Source of the DNA: Deltaproteobacteria bacterium | GTDB taxonomy: Bacteria; Desulfobacterota; DSM-4660; Desulfatiglandales; HGW-15 | Reading direction: 5' to 3' | Assembly (NCBI GenBank): GCA_020060215.1 | Contig: JAGVAP010000079.1 | Location: 1 to 64,000, forward strand | Length of the DNA: 64,000 bases | In this document: piece by piece, positions 8,548 to 15,671 of the stretch | Layout of the letters: each line of letters starts with the position of its first letter | How positions within the stretch are numbered: position 1 is the first letter of the stretch | Notes under the pieces: generated by a model | What the model saw: the letters and a program-made list of their open reading frames with translations, nothing else | What the model was told of the DNA's origin: nothing | Database searches by the model: none | Program-made: the position numbers and the translations under genes

Positions 8548-9239
8548 AAGACGTCTTCATACCCACCCAGAACTTCCAGAAGTTCAGCGGGCTTTGCGAC
8601 GAGCTGCTCGGCTCGGCGGCCGGCATAGAGATGGCGGCGGTGATCGGGAGCGCAGGCAGGGGGAAGACCACGGCGGCGGAGCGCGTGGTCACCCAGAACC
8701 AGAACGCCGTCTATGTCCGTTTCGAGGAGCGGCTCTCGTATGTGGGCCTCATCCGCGAAGTGGCCTTCGCGGTTGCCGGAGTCAGACCGAACAGGACGCA
8801 GGACTGCGTGGAGATGATCCGGAACGAACTGGGGAAATCACGGCGCATCATCATGGTGGACGAGGCGGACCGGATGAGCATGAAGCACCTCAACACCATG
8901 CGGGATTTTCACGATACCTGCAAGGTGCCCGTCCTCCTGATCGGTGAGGAGTTCCTCCGCGGGAAGCTCGGGCGGGAGCGCCGCCTGGTCAGCAGGGTAA
9001 GGGAGATGATGGCCTTCGAGCCGGTGAGCCAGCCGGACGTGGTGGTCTTCTACCGCAAGGCCCTGGGCCTGGATGTTCCGCCCGGAGAGGCCGCGCGGCT
9101 TCTGAAGCACGCAAAGGGGGACTTCAGGTTCGTGGTCAAGGATGCGCTCCAGGTCGAGCGGATTATGAAGGCGAGCGGGCTGAAAGCGGTCACCGAGCAG
9201 CTGATCGACGAGGTTATCAGGGACAATGGCCAGGAATAG
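8544..9239 (+). CDS. MuB-like AAA+ ATPase, transposition target selection
   Basis: This 231-aa protein has Walker A GSAGRGKT (residues 35-42) and Walker B IIMVDEADR (about 100-108), typical of MuB-type AAA+ ATPases that bind target DNA and stimulate the transposase. Its ATG overlaps the transposase stop (CGCATGA), the usual A-B order of transposable phages. A C-terminal helical part follows the ATPase core. Length is shorter than Mu's own B protein (about 312 aa) but normal for relatives in B3/D3112-like phages. It appears intact, in contrast to the transposase. Confidence 0.85.
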   Translation: MKDVFIPTQNFQKFSGLCDELLGSAAGIEMAAVIGSAGRGKTTAAERVVTQNQNAVYVRFEERLSYVGLIREVAFAVAGVRPNRTQDCVEMIRNELGKSRRIIMVDEADRMSMKHLNTMRDFHDTCKVPVLLIGEEFLRGKLGRERRLVSRVREMMAFEPVSQPDVVVFYRKALGLDVPPGEAARLLKHAKGDFRFVVKDALQVERIMKASGLKAVTEQLIDEVIRDNGQE

Positions 9240-9771
9240 AACAGAGGTCAGAGGTCAGCGGTCAGAGGTCAGAGAAAAAAAGGGTGTGGCGCAAACCGTC
9301 CGGGAGGCCGCGCGCCGCCTCGGCACATTTACTGCCGACGATCTTTACCTCGCCGACTGCGACGCCTGGTTCAGAAAACCCCAGATCACTAGCGCTCTCA
9401 GAGATTTTTGCAGATCCGGAGAAGTGCGGCGCATTTCCAAGCCGGGAGAGAAGGCGCGCTATGAATACGTGACTGAACGCACCTGGGGATTCGGCGTCCG
9501 GGAGAAGGTGTACCGAGCAATGCACGTGAAGGGGATGTTCACGATCAGGGACATCACGGTGCTGAGCGACGGCGAGCACAGTTACGTCTGCGCTCTTGTG
9601 CGGAAGCTCATGAAGGCGGGGGAAATCGAGGCGGCCGGTAAGGCGCCGGGGCCCAGGAGACCGGAGGCGGCATACAGGGTGAAGAACAGGGACCAGTTCT
9701 TTCTGAAGTGGGTCAAGGGGCCGCAAGGGGTGAAGGCGGACCCTCCCTGGCTAAGGAAAACAAGGGGATAA
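9226..9771 (+). CDS. Phage early protein with two winged-helix-like domains
   Basis: The 181-aa product has a pattern that looks like two successive winged-helix folds: TVREAARRLGTFTADDLYLAD...ITSALRDFCRSGEVRRIS and VREKVYRAMHVKGMFTIRDI...YVCALVRKLMKAGEIEAAG. A DNA-binding regulatory or replication-adjacent role is plausible but not shown. The first 20 residues (TEVRGQRSEVREK) are encoded by tandem GGTCAGA-type repeats at 9242-9275, so the true start may be further inside or the repeat has been captured as coding sequence. It overlaps the MuB-like gene by 14 bp. Confidence 0.65.
   Translation: MARNRTEVRGQRSEVREKKGVAQTVREAARRLGTFTADDLYLADCDAWFRKPQITSALRDFCRSGEVRRISKPGEKARYEYVTERTWGFGVREKVYRAMHVKGMFTIRDITVLSDGEHSYVCALVRKLMKAGEIEAAGKAPGPRRPEAAYRVKNRDQFFLKWVKGPQGVKADPPWLRKTRG
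9242..9275. repeat. GGTCAGA-type heptad tandem repeat
   Basis: Four near-identical units (agaggtcagaggtcagcggtc and so on) lie at the very start of the winged-helix gene and are translated as its N-terminus. Similar heptads recur at 34830-34890. Confidence 0.8.
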
Positions 9772-9775
9772 AGCC

Positions 9776-10249
9776 ATGAAGAACTCGGGCGGAAAATTGT
9801 CGCAGAATTCATTGCAACGGCAGCGGCATGTCCTCTTGGCGAAGGTTCACATCGCCATCAAGGACCTGGGCATCGACGACGACCTGTACCGGTTCATCCT
9901 CCGGGAGGAGTTCGGGGTGGAGAGCTCGACGGCCCTGTCGACCCGGGAGCTGGAGCAGCTCGTCGCCAGGTTCGAGAGCAAGGGGTGGAGGCCGCAAAGC
10001 GCAAAGGGCAAAGAGCGTGGCGCGGAAGCACAAGTGGAGGCGCTTAGGGAGAAGGCCGGGCAGATGGTCCTCCATACGGACATGACCCTGAAGCGCTGGA
10101 GGGCTTTGGTCAAATCCATCTGCGGGGTTGAAGATCTCCGGTGGTGCGGGGAAGCCGTGAAGCTGAAGAGACTGTTGGTAGTGGTCGGAAACATGATCGA
10201 TCGAGGGGACATCAAGGATGAGAGCGGAAGATCTGGGAATCGATCCTAA
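9776..10249 (+). CDS. gemA: GemA/Gp16-like phage regulatory protein
   Basis: The 157-aa protein contains KVHIAIKDLGIDDDLYRFIL, the hallmark of the Mu gp16/GemA family (DUF1018), followed by a variable basic linker and a C-terminal helix-rich domain. In Mu, GemA is an early protein reported to affect host supercoiling and gene expression. Position after the transposition genes fits Mu-like early operons. The codons for LSQNS contain TTGTCGCAGAAT, a motif repeated at the prophage right end. The function is taken from the family. Confidence 0.75.
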   Translation: MKNSGGKLSQNSLQRQRHVLLAKVHIAIKDLGIDDDLYRFILREEFGVESSTALSTRELEQLVARFESKGWRPQSAKGKERGAEAQVEALREKAGQMVLHTDMTLKRWRALVKSICGVEDLRWCGEAVKLKRLLVVVGNMIDRGDIKDESGRSGNRS

Positions 10250-10901
10250 GACCAGGCGGCATTTGAAGAACCCGCTCACGCCTATGGAGAACGCTTTTCT
10301 GGGCGTGCTCTGGGTGGACCACGTTGGGCGAAAGAATGCCATATCCGCGGACGATCTGGCAGTCCGGTTCGCGGGAAGGCTCGGCATCGCCCTGATCACA
10401 AAGGCGAGCCTCGAGGAGTGGAAACGAGACGTGCGCGAGCTGCAGAACCATCTCCTTTTCGATCACTCCAACATCCCGGTCTTGAGCGCGGCCGGTCGCC
10501 GAGGCGGGTACTGGATGGCCGAGACCGAAGCTGAAGGTCGAAGGTTCGAGGAATCGTTCAGAAAGCGCGCGAAGACGGGTTTCCTGAAGGCGACGCGGGG
10601 CAGAAGAGGGTCGATGGTGGACATGGTCACCCAGCTCACCTTTGAGTGGGAGGATCTGGTCGATAAATCCGGAATGCCGGTGCAGGTCCAGGATAACCGG
10701 GCGGCTACACCCATCGAGGTGGTCGACGCGTTCCTGACAAAGATGCTCGACGACCCGGACAAGTTCGCCCAGGGGCTGCGGCAGCTCGGGGAGAAGTACG
10801 GGAGCGTCCTGGTCCCCAGGAACAGGTTCGATGAGATCATCGCGGGGTTGAAGGCAAAGAGCATGGAGCTGAGCGCGCTGGCATCGGCTTTGGAGCATTA
10901 A
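10218..10901 (+). CDS. Phage early-region protein of unknown function
   Basis: I do not recognise this 227-aa protein. Residues 1-90 look like a globular helical domain (PLTPMENAFLGVLWVDHVGRK, then DDLAVRFAGRL), possibly DNA-binding given its basic helices; the C-terminal third is helical and charged, ending in LKAKSMELSALASALEH. It overlaps the GemA gene by 32 bp, so the two are translated from one message. In Mu-like phages this position carries small regulators, but no motif assigns one here. Confidence 0.6.
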   Translation: MRAEDLGIDPKTRRHLKNPLTPMENAFLGVLWVDHVGRKNAISADDLAVRFAGRLGIALITKASLEEWKRDVRELQNHLLFDHSNIPVLSAAGRRGGYWMAETEAEGRRFEESFRKRAKTGFLKATRGRRGSMVDMVTQLTFEWEDLVDKSGMPVQVQDNRAATPIEVVDAFLTKMLDDPDKFAQGLRQLGEKYGSVLVPRNRFDEIIAGLKAKSMELSALASALEH

Positions 10902-10931
10902 CCACAGACATGCACGGACGGGCACAGACAT
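10902..10931. repeat. CACAGAC-type dispersed repeat in gene gap
   Basis: The gap between two early genes reads accacagacatgcacggacg and then ggcacagacat. It is a degenerate tandem of about 12 bp units (cacagacatgca / cggacgggcacagacat), similar in style to other intergenic repeats in this prophage. Confidence 0.55.
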
Positions 10932-11207
10932 ATGAAGAATGGAATCAGGCTGCACGATCTGAGTAGGGGCGAGCTGATCGACCTTATCGGCAGGCGGGGC
11001 ACTCCGGTACACGAACGAGATATTCGACTGGTGAAGCACGACCATCTGTGCAAGCGGGCCAGCCATAGGGCCCGGTCTGCATGCAAAAGGATGGAGCAGT
11101 GCGCCGGGAAGCGGGATCATGATGGATTCGATGCCGCGAGCAAGGAATTCGAGAGGGCCATGAAGTTGTATGACCTGGCGAGCGAGGTGCTTTGCCAGAG
11201 AGACTAG
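10932..11207 (+). CDS. Small basic phage protein, unknown
   Basis: This 91-aa protein is rich in Arg, Lys and His with predicted long helices (DLSRGELIDLIGRRG, then CKRASHRARSACKRMEQCAG). No catalytic motif is visible. The composition suggests nucleic-acid contact, but this is a guess. It lies in the early operon, 30 bp after the previous gene. Confidence 0.55.
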   Translation: MKNGIRLHDLSRGELIDLIGRRGTPVHERDIRLVKHDHLCKRASHRARSACKRMEQCAGKRDHDGFDAASKEFERAMKLYDLASEVLCQRD

Positions 11208-11233
11208 CCGCAGTGGCATAGGGGCGCGAAGGG

Positions 11234-11515
11234 ATGAAGTATAGCGAATATCGCGAACGGCAGAAGTTTACGGCATCCGAAAAGGTGTCTCACGCGAAGG
11301 CGCAAAGTCAAAAGGACATGCTGTTCTATACGGAAGGGCTGATGAGCCTGGAATGCCTTTGCGGACGGGAGAAGCTCAAAGGCAACTCGTTCTGTTTGTC
11401 TTGCTACAGGGCTTTGCCGGTCGAAATGCGGAAGGCGCTCTACCGCAGTCTCGGGCACGGATATGAAGAAGCCTACGAGGATAGCGTGAAGTGGCTGCAG
11501 CAGAACAAATGGTGA
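11234..11515 (+). CDS. Small zinc-ribbon-like phage protein
   Basis: The 93-aa product has a compact four-Cys knuckle, CLCGREKLKGNSFCLSCY, that should bind zinc, followed by LPVEMRKALYRSLGHGYEEA. The N-terminal 30 residues include SHAKAQSQK, encoded by a CTCACGCGAAGGCGCAAAG element related to other dispersed repeats here, so the natural start may be the later ATG at 11321 (MLFYTEGLMSLECLCG). Comparable short Cys-knuckle proteins are common in phage early regions; the role is unknown. Confidence 0.6.
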   Translation: MKYSEYRERQKFTASEKVSHAKAQSQKDMLFYTEGLMSLECLCGREKLKGNSFCLSCYRALPVEMRKALYRSLGHGYEEAYEDSVKWLQQNKW

Positions 11516-11525
11516 GAGAGGAGCA

Positions 11526-11651
11526 ATGGACACTTACACGATCAAGAATGGAATCATGAGAAGGATCCCGGAGTGCTATGAGCTGAGGTGGTTCGCGACC
11601 CATTTGATCGCTGGCGTCTTCGGGATTCTTTTGGGGCTGGTGTGGCGATAA
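11526..11651 (+). CDS. 41-aa membrane peptide
   Basis: ATG 11526 follows a GAGAGGAG ribosome site. The peptide reads MDTYTIKNGIMRRIPECYEL, then a hydrophobic span FATHLIAGVFGILLGLVWR. Its TAA (11649-11651) directly abuts the ATG of the next gene. It opens the low-GC cargo group with the 50-aa and 332-aa genes. No family is recognised. Confidence 0.5.
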   Translation: MDTYTIKNGIMRRIPECYELRWFATHLIAGVFGILLGLVWR

Positions 11652-11804
11652 ATGTCAGGAAAATCCATGCTGGATCAGGCGAAGAAGATCAGCGAAATCA
11701 TAAGGGACTTGATTTTGGCCAGGTTCTATGGCAGTGTCCTGATCAAATTCGAGGCAGGAAAAATCGTTCACGTAAAAAAAGAAGAGAGTATCAGATTAGA
11801 ATGA
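11652..11804 (+). CDS. DUF2292-like small protein (50 aa)
   Basis: The product begins MSGKSMLDQAKKISEII and ends GSVLIKFEAGKIVHVKKEES followed by IRLE. The pattern of a short helix, then G-x-(V/I)-x-I-x-(F/V)-x-x-GKI-x-x-(I/V)-x-x-x-E-(S/K)-I-R, matches the DUF2292 family of about 50-60 aa proteins. Function of that family is not known. The start abuts the previous stop and its own stop overlaps the next ATG (GAATGA), so three genes are translationally coupled. Confidence 0.65.
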   Translation: MSGKSMLDQAKKISEIIRDLILARFYGSVLIKFEAGKIVHVKKEESIRLE

Positions 11805-12799
11805 AGCTACTGATACAAACACAGGCCAATCCCGTCGGCAGTGAGGTCCTTGCACGGATCTCAATTGTCAGGCCAATCCTTACGGCTTTACTTGTAGGCA
11901 TCAAGCAAGAAGTCCTCAATGAGCTTGGGGGAGTTGAGAAATTGAGACTTTTTATGCTCCCTAGAGCATACAGAGACGGAGCTGGTGATGTGGGCTTCTG
12001 CTTTGAATGGGCGATCCATGATGCTATTCGTCGTGGAGAGCCTTCAGTAATGGAAAGACTGAGTGATGCATCCAAGAAATGCAAATTACCAGGAAATGCA
12101 TTCAATTCCATTCTCTTTGGCGTGGAGAAGAGCGGAAAGACACGGATCATTGACACAGCCAACGATCTACTGACGGATGAATCAAGAATCTTGACCGGCG
12201 CTCAGGCTCAACCGCCTAAGCTAAAGGCATACATGAATATGCTTTCAGCCGCATTCAACAGGCCAGAAACCCGGGCCGCGCTGCCTTCTTCAATCAACGG
12301 GCTTTGGAAAGCTGATCTATTCTTTGGAACCACTGATGCCGACAGATGGCTCGGCACAACATTGAAAATCAATCCACGGCACCTCGAGGGTGCACGGGGC
12401 CTCCGAATAGGCATCGTTCCTGCATTTCAGGGCTCTTCCGACAAGATTTACATAGACGCGGGAAAGAATCTGATCGTCTGCCCTATACCTTATGATGGTT
12501 CCTTTATGGAACTCTTCTACACCGGATGGAGAATAGTGCAGCAGTTCATTCAGGCAGATGCTAAGGTCCCCGCTCCAGTTGCTCTTCCCGCACCGGCAGA
12601 TCGCCAGGTAGCAAGAGAGCTGGAAATGCGCAGGAATTTCCCAGTAATTGAAGTTGTAGCTGCTCTTAAGGCCCAGTCCCAGCCAGACCTTCTCAGTGCG
12701 GCGGAGAGACATGTCAATTCGACAACCGAACGAGAAGCCGAAACCATATTGAATGATCTAGTCATTGCACCAGTACCCACGATAGAAACTGGTGGATAG
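11801..12799 (+). CDS. Low-GC cargo protein, possible PD-(D/E)XK-like fold, unknown
   Basis: I cannot name this 332-aa protein. It begins MKLLIQTQANPVGSEVLARI. It contains an acidic FEWAIHDAI segment (residues about 68-76), NGLWKADLFFGTTDADRW and TTLKINP about 100 residues later, then a GLRIGIVPAFQGSSDKI-type strand region and NLIVCPIPYDGSFMELFYTG. An E...D...x-L-K arrangement is faintly like a restriction-type nuclease core, but the usual E/D-x-K is T-L-K, so this is weak. Base composition is lower in GC than the surrounding phage genes, which suggests later acquisition. A strong terminator follows at 12860. I infer a cargo gene, perhaps acting in phage or host defence. Confidence 0.6.
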   Translation: MKLLIQTQANPVGSEVLARISIVRPILTALLVGIKQEVLNELGGVEKLRLFMLPRAYRDGAGDVGFCFEWAIHDAIRRGEPSVMERLSDASKKCKLPGNAFNSILFGVEKSGKTRIIDTANDLLTDESRILTGAQAQPPKLKAYMNMLSAAFNRPETRAALPSSINGLWKADLFFGTTDADRWLGTTLKINPRHLEGARGLRIGIVPAFQGSSDKIYIDAGKNLIVCPIPYDGSFMELFYTGWRIVQQFIQADAKVPAPVALPAPADRQVARELEMRRNFPVIEVVAALKAQSQPDLLSAAERHVNSTTEREAETILNDLVIAPVPTIETGG

Positions 12800-12859
12800 C
12801 ATTACCCCGTTCTTTACGTAGTTAGAACACAGTAGTAGTTACTCGGTATCGGAACAACC

Positions 12860-12900
12860 GGGCCGATTCGCTCCAAAACGGAGCGGGTCGGCCCTTTTTA
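12860..12900 (+). terminator. Strong intrinsic terminator ending the early/cargo operon
   Basis: A long stem GGGCCGA-x-TCGCTCC / GGAGCG-x-GTCGGCCC with an AAAA loop is followed by TTTTTA. It lies about 60 bp after the 332-aa cargo gene and separates the early genes from the lysis and structural genes. Confidence 0.85.
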
Positions 12901-13176
12901 TTTCAGTGAAATGAATTCTGCGACAAAACCGCGAAGCGATTCGCGTGGAGATTCGCAAACGACGAGAGAGCGGCTGGGAGTAACTGGAAAGCGAGTGGCG
13001 GACGGGGTGCATGGGGGACCCGTCCAGGCCGGGACCGGCGGAAACCAAAGGCCCTCATGCGAGAAACCAGCTGCGCCATTCGGGTTGACCTATTTCGGGT
13101 CGGAGTCCCGGTGGTCAAGACGACGGCAAGGGGGGTTGGTGATCCGGTGGACCAACCCCCACACCCGGAGGAAAAC
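12901..13176 (+). promoter_or_regulatory. Intergenic control region before the late genes
   Basis: These 276 bp hold no convincing gene. They contain an inverted copy of the motif TTGTCGCAGAAT (12915-12926), a CGCGAA-gcga-TTCGCG palindrome just after it, and a perfect 9-bp inverted repeat GGGGTTGGT / ACCAACCCC ending about 13160, just upstream of the amidase ribosome site GGAGGAAAAC. I infer promoter and/or regulatory function for the late operon; no clear sigma-70 promoter stands out. Confidence 0.4.
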
Positions 13177-13599
13177 ATGAACAAGCCTCAATACATCGTG
13201 ATCCATCATTCGCTCACGAAAGACGGGCAGACGGTCTCCTGGGGCGCGATCCGGCGATATCACACGCACACGCAAGGATGGCGCGATATCGGGTACCAGT
13301 TCGGGATCGAGCTGGTTGGGGACTATTACGAGGTCCTGCTGGGAAGGCTCGTCGGTGAAGAAGGGGCGCATTGTCCTGGGCTCAACAGCAAGTCCATCGG
13401 GATCTGCTGTGTCGGAAACTTCGACCAGGCGGAGCCTCCGGACCGGCAGTGGCAAATTTGCCTGAACCTGACCAGGCAACTCATGCGCGACTATGGCATC
13501 GAGCCGGGCCGAGTGCTGGGGCATCGTGAATGGGCGCGGGATGGAAGGTCTTGCCCTGGGAAACAATGGGATATGGGGCTTTTCAGGACGTTGCTTTAG
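13177..13599 (+). CDS. Endolysin, N-acetylmuramoyl-L-alanine amidase (Amidase_2)
   Basis: This 140-aa enzyme would cleave the amide bond between N-acetylmuramate and L-alanine in peptidoglycan during lysis. It shows the T7-lysozyme/PGRP layout: IVIHHSLT with a zinc His near residue 10, H...GWRDIGYQFGIE, GAHCPGLNSKSIGIC, and GHREWARDGRSCPGKQWDM with the later His and Cys zinc ligands. The ATG at 13177 has a strong GGAGG site. The protein lacks a signal peptide, so it would need the downstream holin. It opens the lysis cassette. Confidence 0.9.
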   Translation: MNKPQYIVIHHSLTKDGQTVSWGAIRRYHTHTQGWRDIGYQFGIELVGDYYEVLLGRLVGEEGAHCPGLNSKSIGICCVGNFDQAEPPDRQWQICLNLTRQLMRDYGIEPGRVLGHREWARDGRSCPGKQWDMGLFRTLL

Positions 13600-13632
13600 T
13601 CTCTCGCAAAGGCGCAAAGACGCGAAGGTGTT
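13600..13632. repeat. CTCGCaaAGGCGCAAAGACGCG dispersed repeat
   Basis: The gap after the amidase reads tctctcgcaaaggcgcaaag and then acgcgaaggtg. It is one member of the CTCGCGCAGAGRCGCAGAG-like family found in at least seven gene gaps of this prophage. Confidence 0.7.
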
Positions 13633-13668
13633 AGGCAGAAAAGCATCGACGCAAAAGGGAGGAGGATC

Positions 13669-14172
13669 ATGAAACAGGTGCTCGGGTATGTGGGGCAGGC
13701 GGTAATGCCGGTTGCGGTGATCGCGATGGTGGTCATCATGGCCCACTTGGCGACGGGTTGCGGAGCGGTGCAGGTCAAGCCGGTGCAGGATCCGGCCATT
13801 GTCAATGACGTGCTCCAGGAGGCGGGTTCTTCTTTCGCCTATTTCGGTCTCAAGAAGCAGAGCGACCGGACCATTGGGCGGATTTCGGAAGTACTGCGCG
13901 GGGCAAAAGAATCTCTTCTCGATCGCGACGTCAACCTGGTCTCGCTCGTTCCACAAGTGACTGCGGAGCTCCAGCAGGAGGTCCAGCTCGACGATGATTA
14001 CGAGTTCCTGCTCGGGCGGGCCGTGAACCTGATGAGCAAGCTGGTGCAGGTGGATCTCACCGTTCCCGAGAATTACGGGGCGGCAATGAACGGCATCAAT
14101 GCGTTTCTAGTTGGGGCGGAGGAAGGGATCACTGCTCTCCTCTCGCAGAGGCGCAGAAACGCAGGAGTATAA
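13669..14172 (+). CDS. Putative phage lipoprotein in lysis cassette
   Basis: The 167-aa protein starts with a long hydrophobic segment and a lipobox-like LATGC (Cys31), so it is probably exported and lipid-modified. The mature part is helical and acidic (AKESLLDRDVNLVSLVPQVTA, then LMSKLVQVDLTVPENY). Its place between amidase and holin suggests a spanin-like or other lysis-related envelope role, but it lacks the short proline-rich shape of Rz1. The last residues (LLSQRRRNAGV) are encoded by a CTCGCAGAGGCGCAGAAACGCAG repeat. Confidence 0.6.
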   Translation: MKQVLGYVGQAVMPVAVIAMVVIMAHLATGCGAVQVKPVQDPAIVNDVLQEAGSSFAYFGLKKQSDRTIGRISEVLRGAKESLLDRDVNLVSLVPQVTAELQQEVQLDDDYEFLLGRAVNLMSKLVQVDLTVPENYGAAMNGINAFLVGAEEGITALLSQRRRNAGV

Positions 14173-14214
14173 ACGCCTATCGCAAGCGGGAGCTTGCTCC
14201 TACAGGAGGTGAAA
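14141..14214. repeat. Two dispersed repeats back to back
   Basis: The first, tcctctcgcagaggcgcaga, runs into the end of the lipoprotein gene. The second, tcgcaagcgggagcttgctc plus ctacaggagg, forms a small hairpin (aGCGGGAGCTTGCTc) and supplies the AGGAGG ribosome site of the holin gene. Confidence 0.65.
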
Positions 14215-14215
14215 C

Positions 14216-14614
14216 ATGTGGCAGCCGGTAATCGACCAGACAGTGGCAATTCTGGCGCCTTGCGTGGGTGCAATCATCGTCAGCCTGCTCGGCATTGGGC
14301 TCAAGCGGGCGAATGCCTGGATTAAAGCGAAGATCGAGTCGGAGAGAATGCAGGCCGCCCTGATCCAGGTTTCCGAATCGACCGTCTCCGCCGTTATGGA
14401 CCTTGAAGCGACCATGCGGCCAATGCTTTCGGACGGAAAGCTCACCCTGGACGAGCAGAGGCAGATCAAGGAAGCGGCCCTGAACAGGATCAAGACGCAC
14501 GCTCCCACGGCGCTGGAGACACTGACGGCGGCGGGCCTGAAAGATCTCGATCAGTTCATAGCCGGGAAGATCGAGAAGGCAGTGGCGGAGATGCCGAAGA
14601 AGCCAACCGAGTAA
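14216..14614 (+). CDS. Holin-like protein (LLH/superfamily-6 type)
   Basis: This 132-aa protein has one N-terminal membrane span (around TVAILAPCVGAIIVSLLGIGL) followed by a soluble helical tail, the layout of LL-H-type phage holins. A tail with VSAVMDLEATMRPMLSDGKL and DEQRQIKEAALNRIK matches the metal-free helical tails of that group. It would permeabilise the inner membrane to release the amidase. The start has an excellent AGGAGG site supplied by a dispersed repeat. Confidence 0.7.
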   Translation: MWQPVIDQTVAILAPCVGAIIVSLLGIGLKRANAWIKAKIESERMQAALIQVSESTVSAVMDLEATMRPMLSDGKLTLDEQRQIKEAALNRIKTHAPTALETLTAAGLKDLDQFIAGKIEKAVAEMPKKPTE

Positions 14615-14626
14615 GGGAGGAGACCG

Positions 14627-14965
14627 ATGAGCCCGGAGCAGATCACCGCACTGACATCGCTTCTCAGCCTGATGGACAAGATGTCCGGATGGCCGTTCGG
14701 ATTGCTTTTCTTTCTGATCATCGTTGGCCCTTGGGTCCTGGCGCTCATGCTGGCGTACAGCTATCGCAGGCGGTTCGAGTCGGTCGTCGAGATGTACGAG
14801 AAGAACGTCCGTCTCGTCGAGCGCTACGAAAAGGTGTCCACCGATTTGAAAGACGTGATCATGCTGAACTCGCAGACGTTCGCCGGGCTCAAGGCCGCAA
14901 TTGAGACCAACCAGTATTGCCCGATGGTGCGGCTGGAGAAGAAGGCGGCAGGGAGACAGGTATGA
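14627..14965 (+). CDS. Small membrane protein with cytoplasmic helix, lysis region
   Basis: The 112-aa product has one strong membrane span (WPFGLLFFLIIVGPWVLALM) followed by a long charged helix (RRRFESVVEMYEKNVRLVER and on). This N-anchored coiled-coil shape resembles i-spanins or conserved small membrane proteins that follow holins in Mu-like phages. No family is certain. It is translationally coupled to the next gene (ATGA overlap at 14962). Confidence 0.6.
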   Translation: MSPEQITALTSLLSLMDKMSGWPFGLLFFLIIVGPWVLALMLAYSYRRRFESVVEMYEKNVRLVERYEKVSTDLKDVIMLNSQTFAGLKAAIETNQYCPMVRLEKKAAGRQV

Positions 14966-15207
14966 GCGAGCGGCAAAAATTCAAGGGGAAGCTCCTCGAG
15001 AAGCAACAAGAGGCGGAGCGGCTGCGGCTGCTGCTCAAAGGGCTGGTCAAGTCCATGCGCGACGCCCTGGATCCCACTGAGCCCGTGGAGGAGCTGGACC
15101 GGGAGCTGATCGTGCAGGAGGCCGCGGAATTCGGAATGAAACAGATCGACCTCCTGGAAGTCCTTCGCGAGATCCGAATGATCAAGCGAGAGCTGGGGGA
15201 GCATTAA
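14962..15207 (+). CDS. Small helical phage protein before the terminase
   Basis: The 81-aa protein starts at the ATG within GTATGAGCGAG (overlapping the previous stop). It is almost wholly helical and charged, beginning MSERQKFKGKLLEKQQEAER. Its gene position equals that of Mu gp26-type proteins just upstream of the terminase small subunit; DNA packaging support is possible, but the function is not known. A longer in-frame start at 14917 is rejected because it would run through the previous gene's end. Confidence 0.6.
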   Translation: MSERQKFKGKLLEKQQEAERLRLLLKGLVKSMRDALDPTEPVEELDRELIVQEAAEFGMKQIDLLEVLREIRMIKRELGEH

Positions 15208-15671
15208 TGGCGATCGACCAGGAAACCAAGGACCGGGCCCGGGAGCTGTACGTGTTCGATGGGCTCACCCTTGACCAGGTCTCGAAGGAGACCGGAGTGC
15301 CCGAGAGCACGGTTAAGCGCTGGTCCGCGGATGAGGGCTGGGCGGATGAGCGGCGCGAGCACAAGGCGACTCTCGCGGATATCCGGCGAAACACCCTGCA
15401 GCTCCGGAAGGCCTTCGTGGCCAAGGCGATGGGGAGCCTGGACCCGCAGGACGTTTACGCGGCGGTTCGTCTCGAGGCGCTCGCTCAGCGCGGGCAGAAG
15501 AAGGAGGACGCGGTCCAGGTCGACGTCGACCGGCCCAAGCTCTTCCTGGAGGACCTGGAGTTCGTGGCGAGCGTGCTGAAAGAGATCGACCCGGAAGGAC
15601 TGAAGATCCTGGCCAGGAATTTCGAAGCGATCGTGACGCGGTTCAAGGAGACCCATGCGAAAGCGGCCTAA
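15207..15671 (+). CDS. Terminase small subunit (Mu gp27-like, DUF1804)
   Basis: The 154-aa protein begins with a helix-turn-helix that should recognise packaging sites: ELYVFDGLTLDQVSKETG followed by VPESTVKRWSADEGW. A helical oligomerisation region follows. The ATG at 15207 overlaps the previous TAA, and the gene overlaps the large terminase by 17 bp. The HTH position, size and context match small terminases of Mu-like phages. Confidence 0.8.
   Translation: MAIDQETKDRARELYVFDGLTLDQVSKETGVPESTVKRWSADEGWADERREHKATLADIRRNTLQLRKAFVAKAMGSLDPQDVYAAVRLEALAQRGQKKEDAVQVDVDRPKLFLEDLEFVASVLKEIDPEGLKILARNFEAIVTRFKETHAKAA

Noticed and set aside
12911..13180. 89-codon open frame before the amidase
   Set aside because: No ribosome site, odd composition, and it overlaps palindromes and the amidase start; regarded as regulatory DNA.
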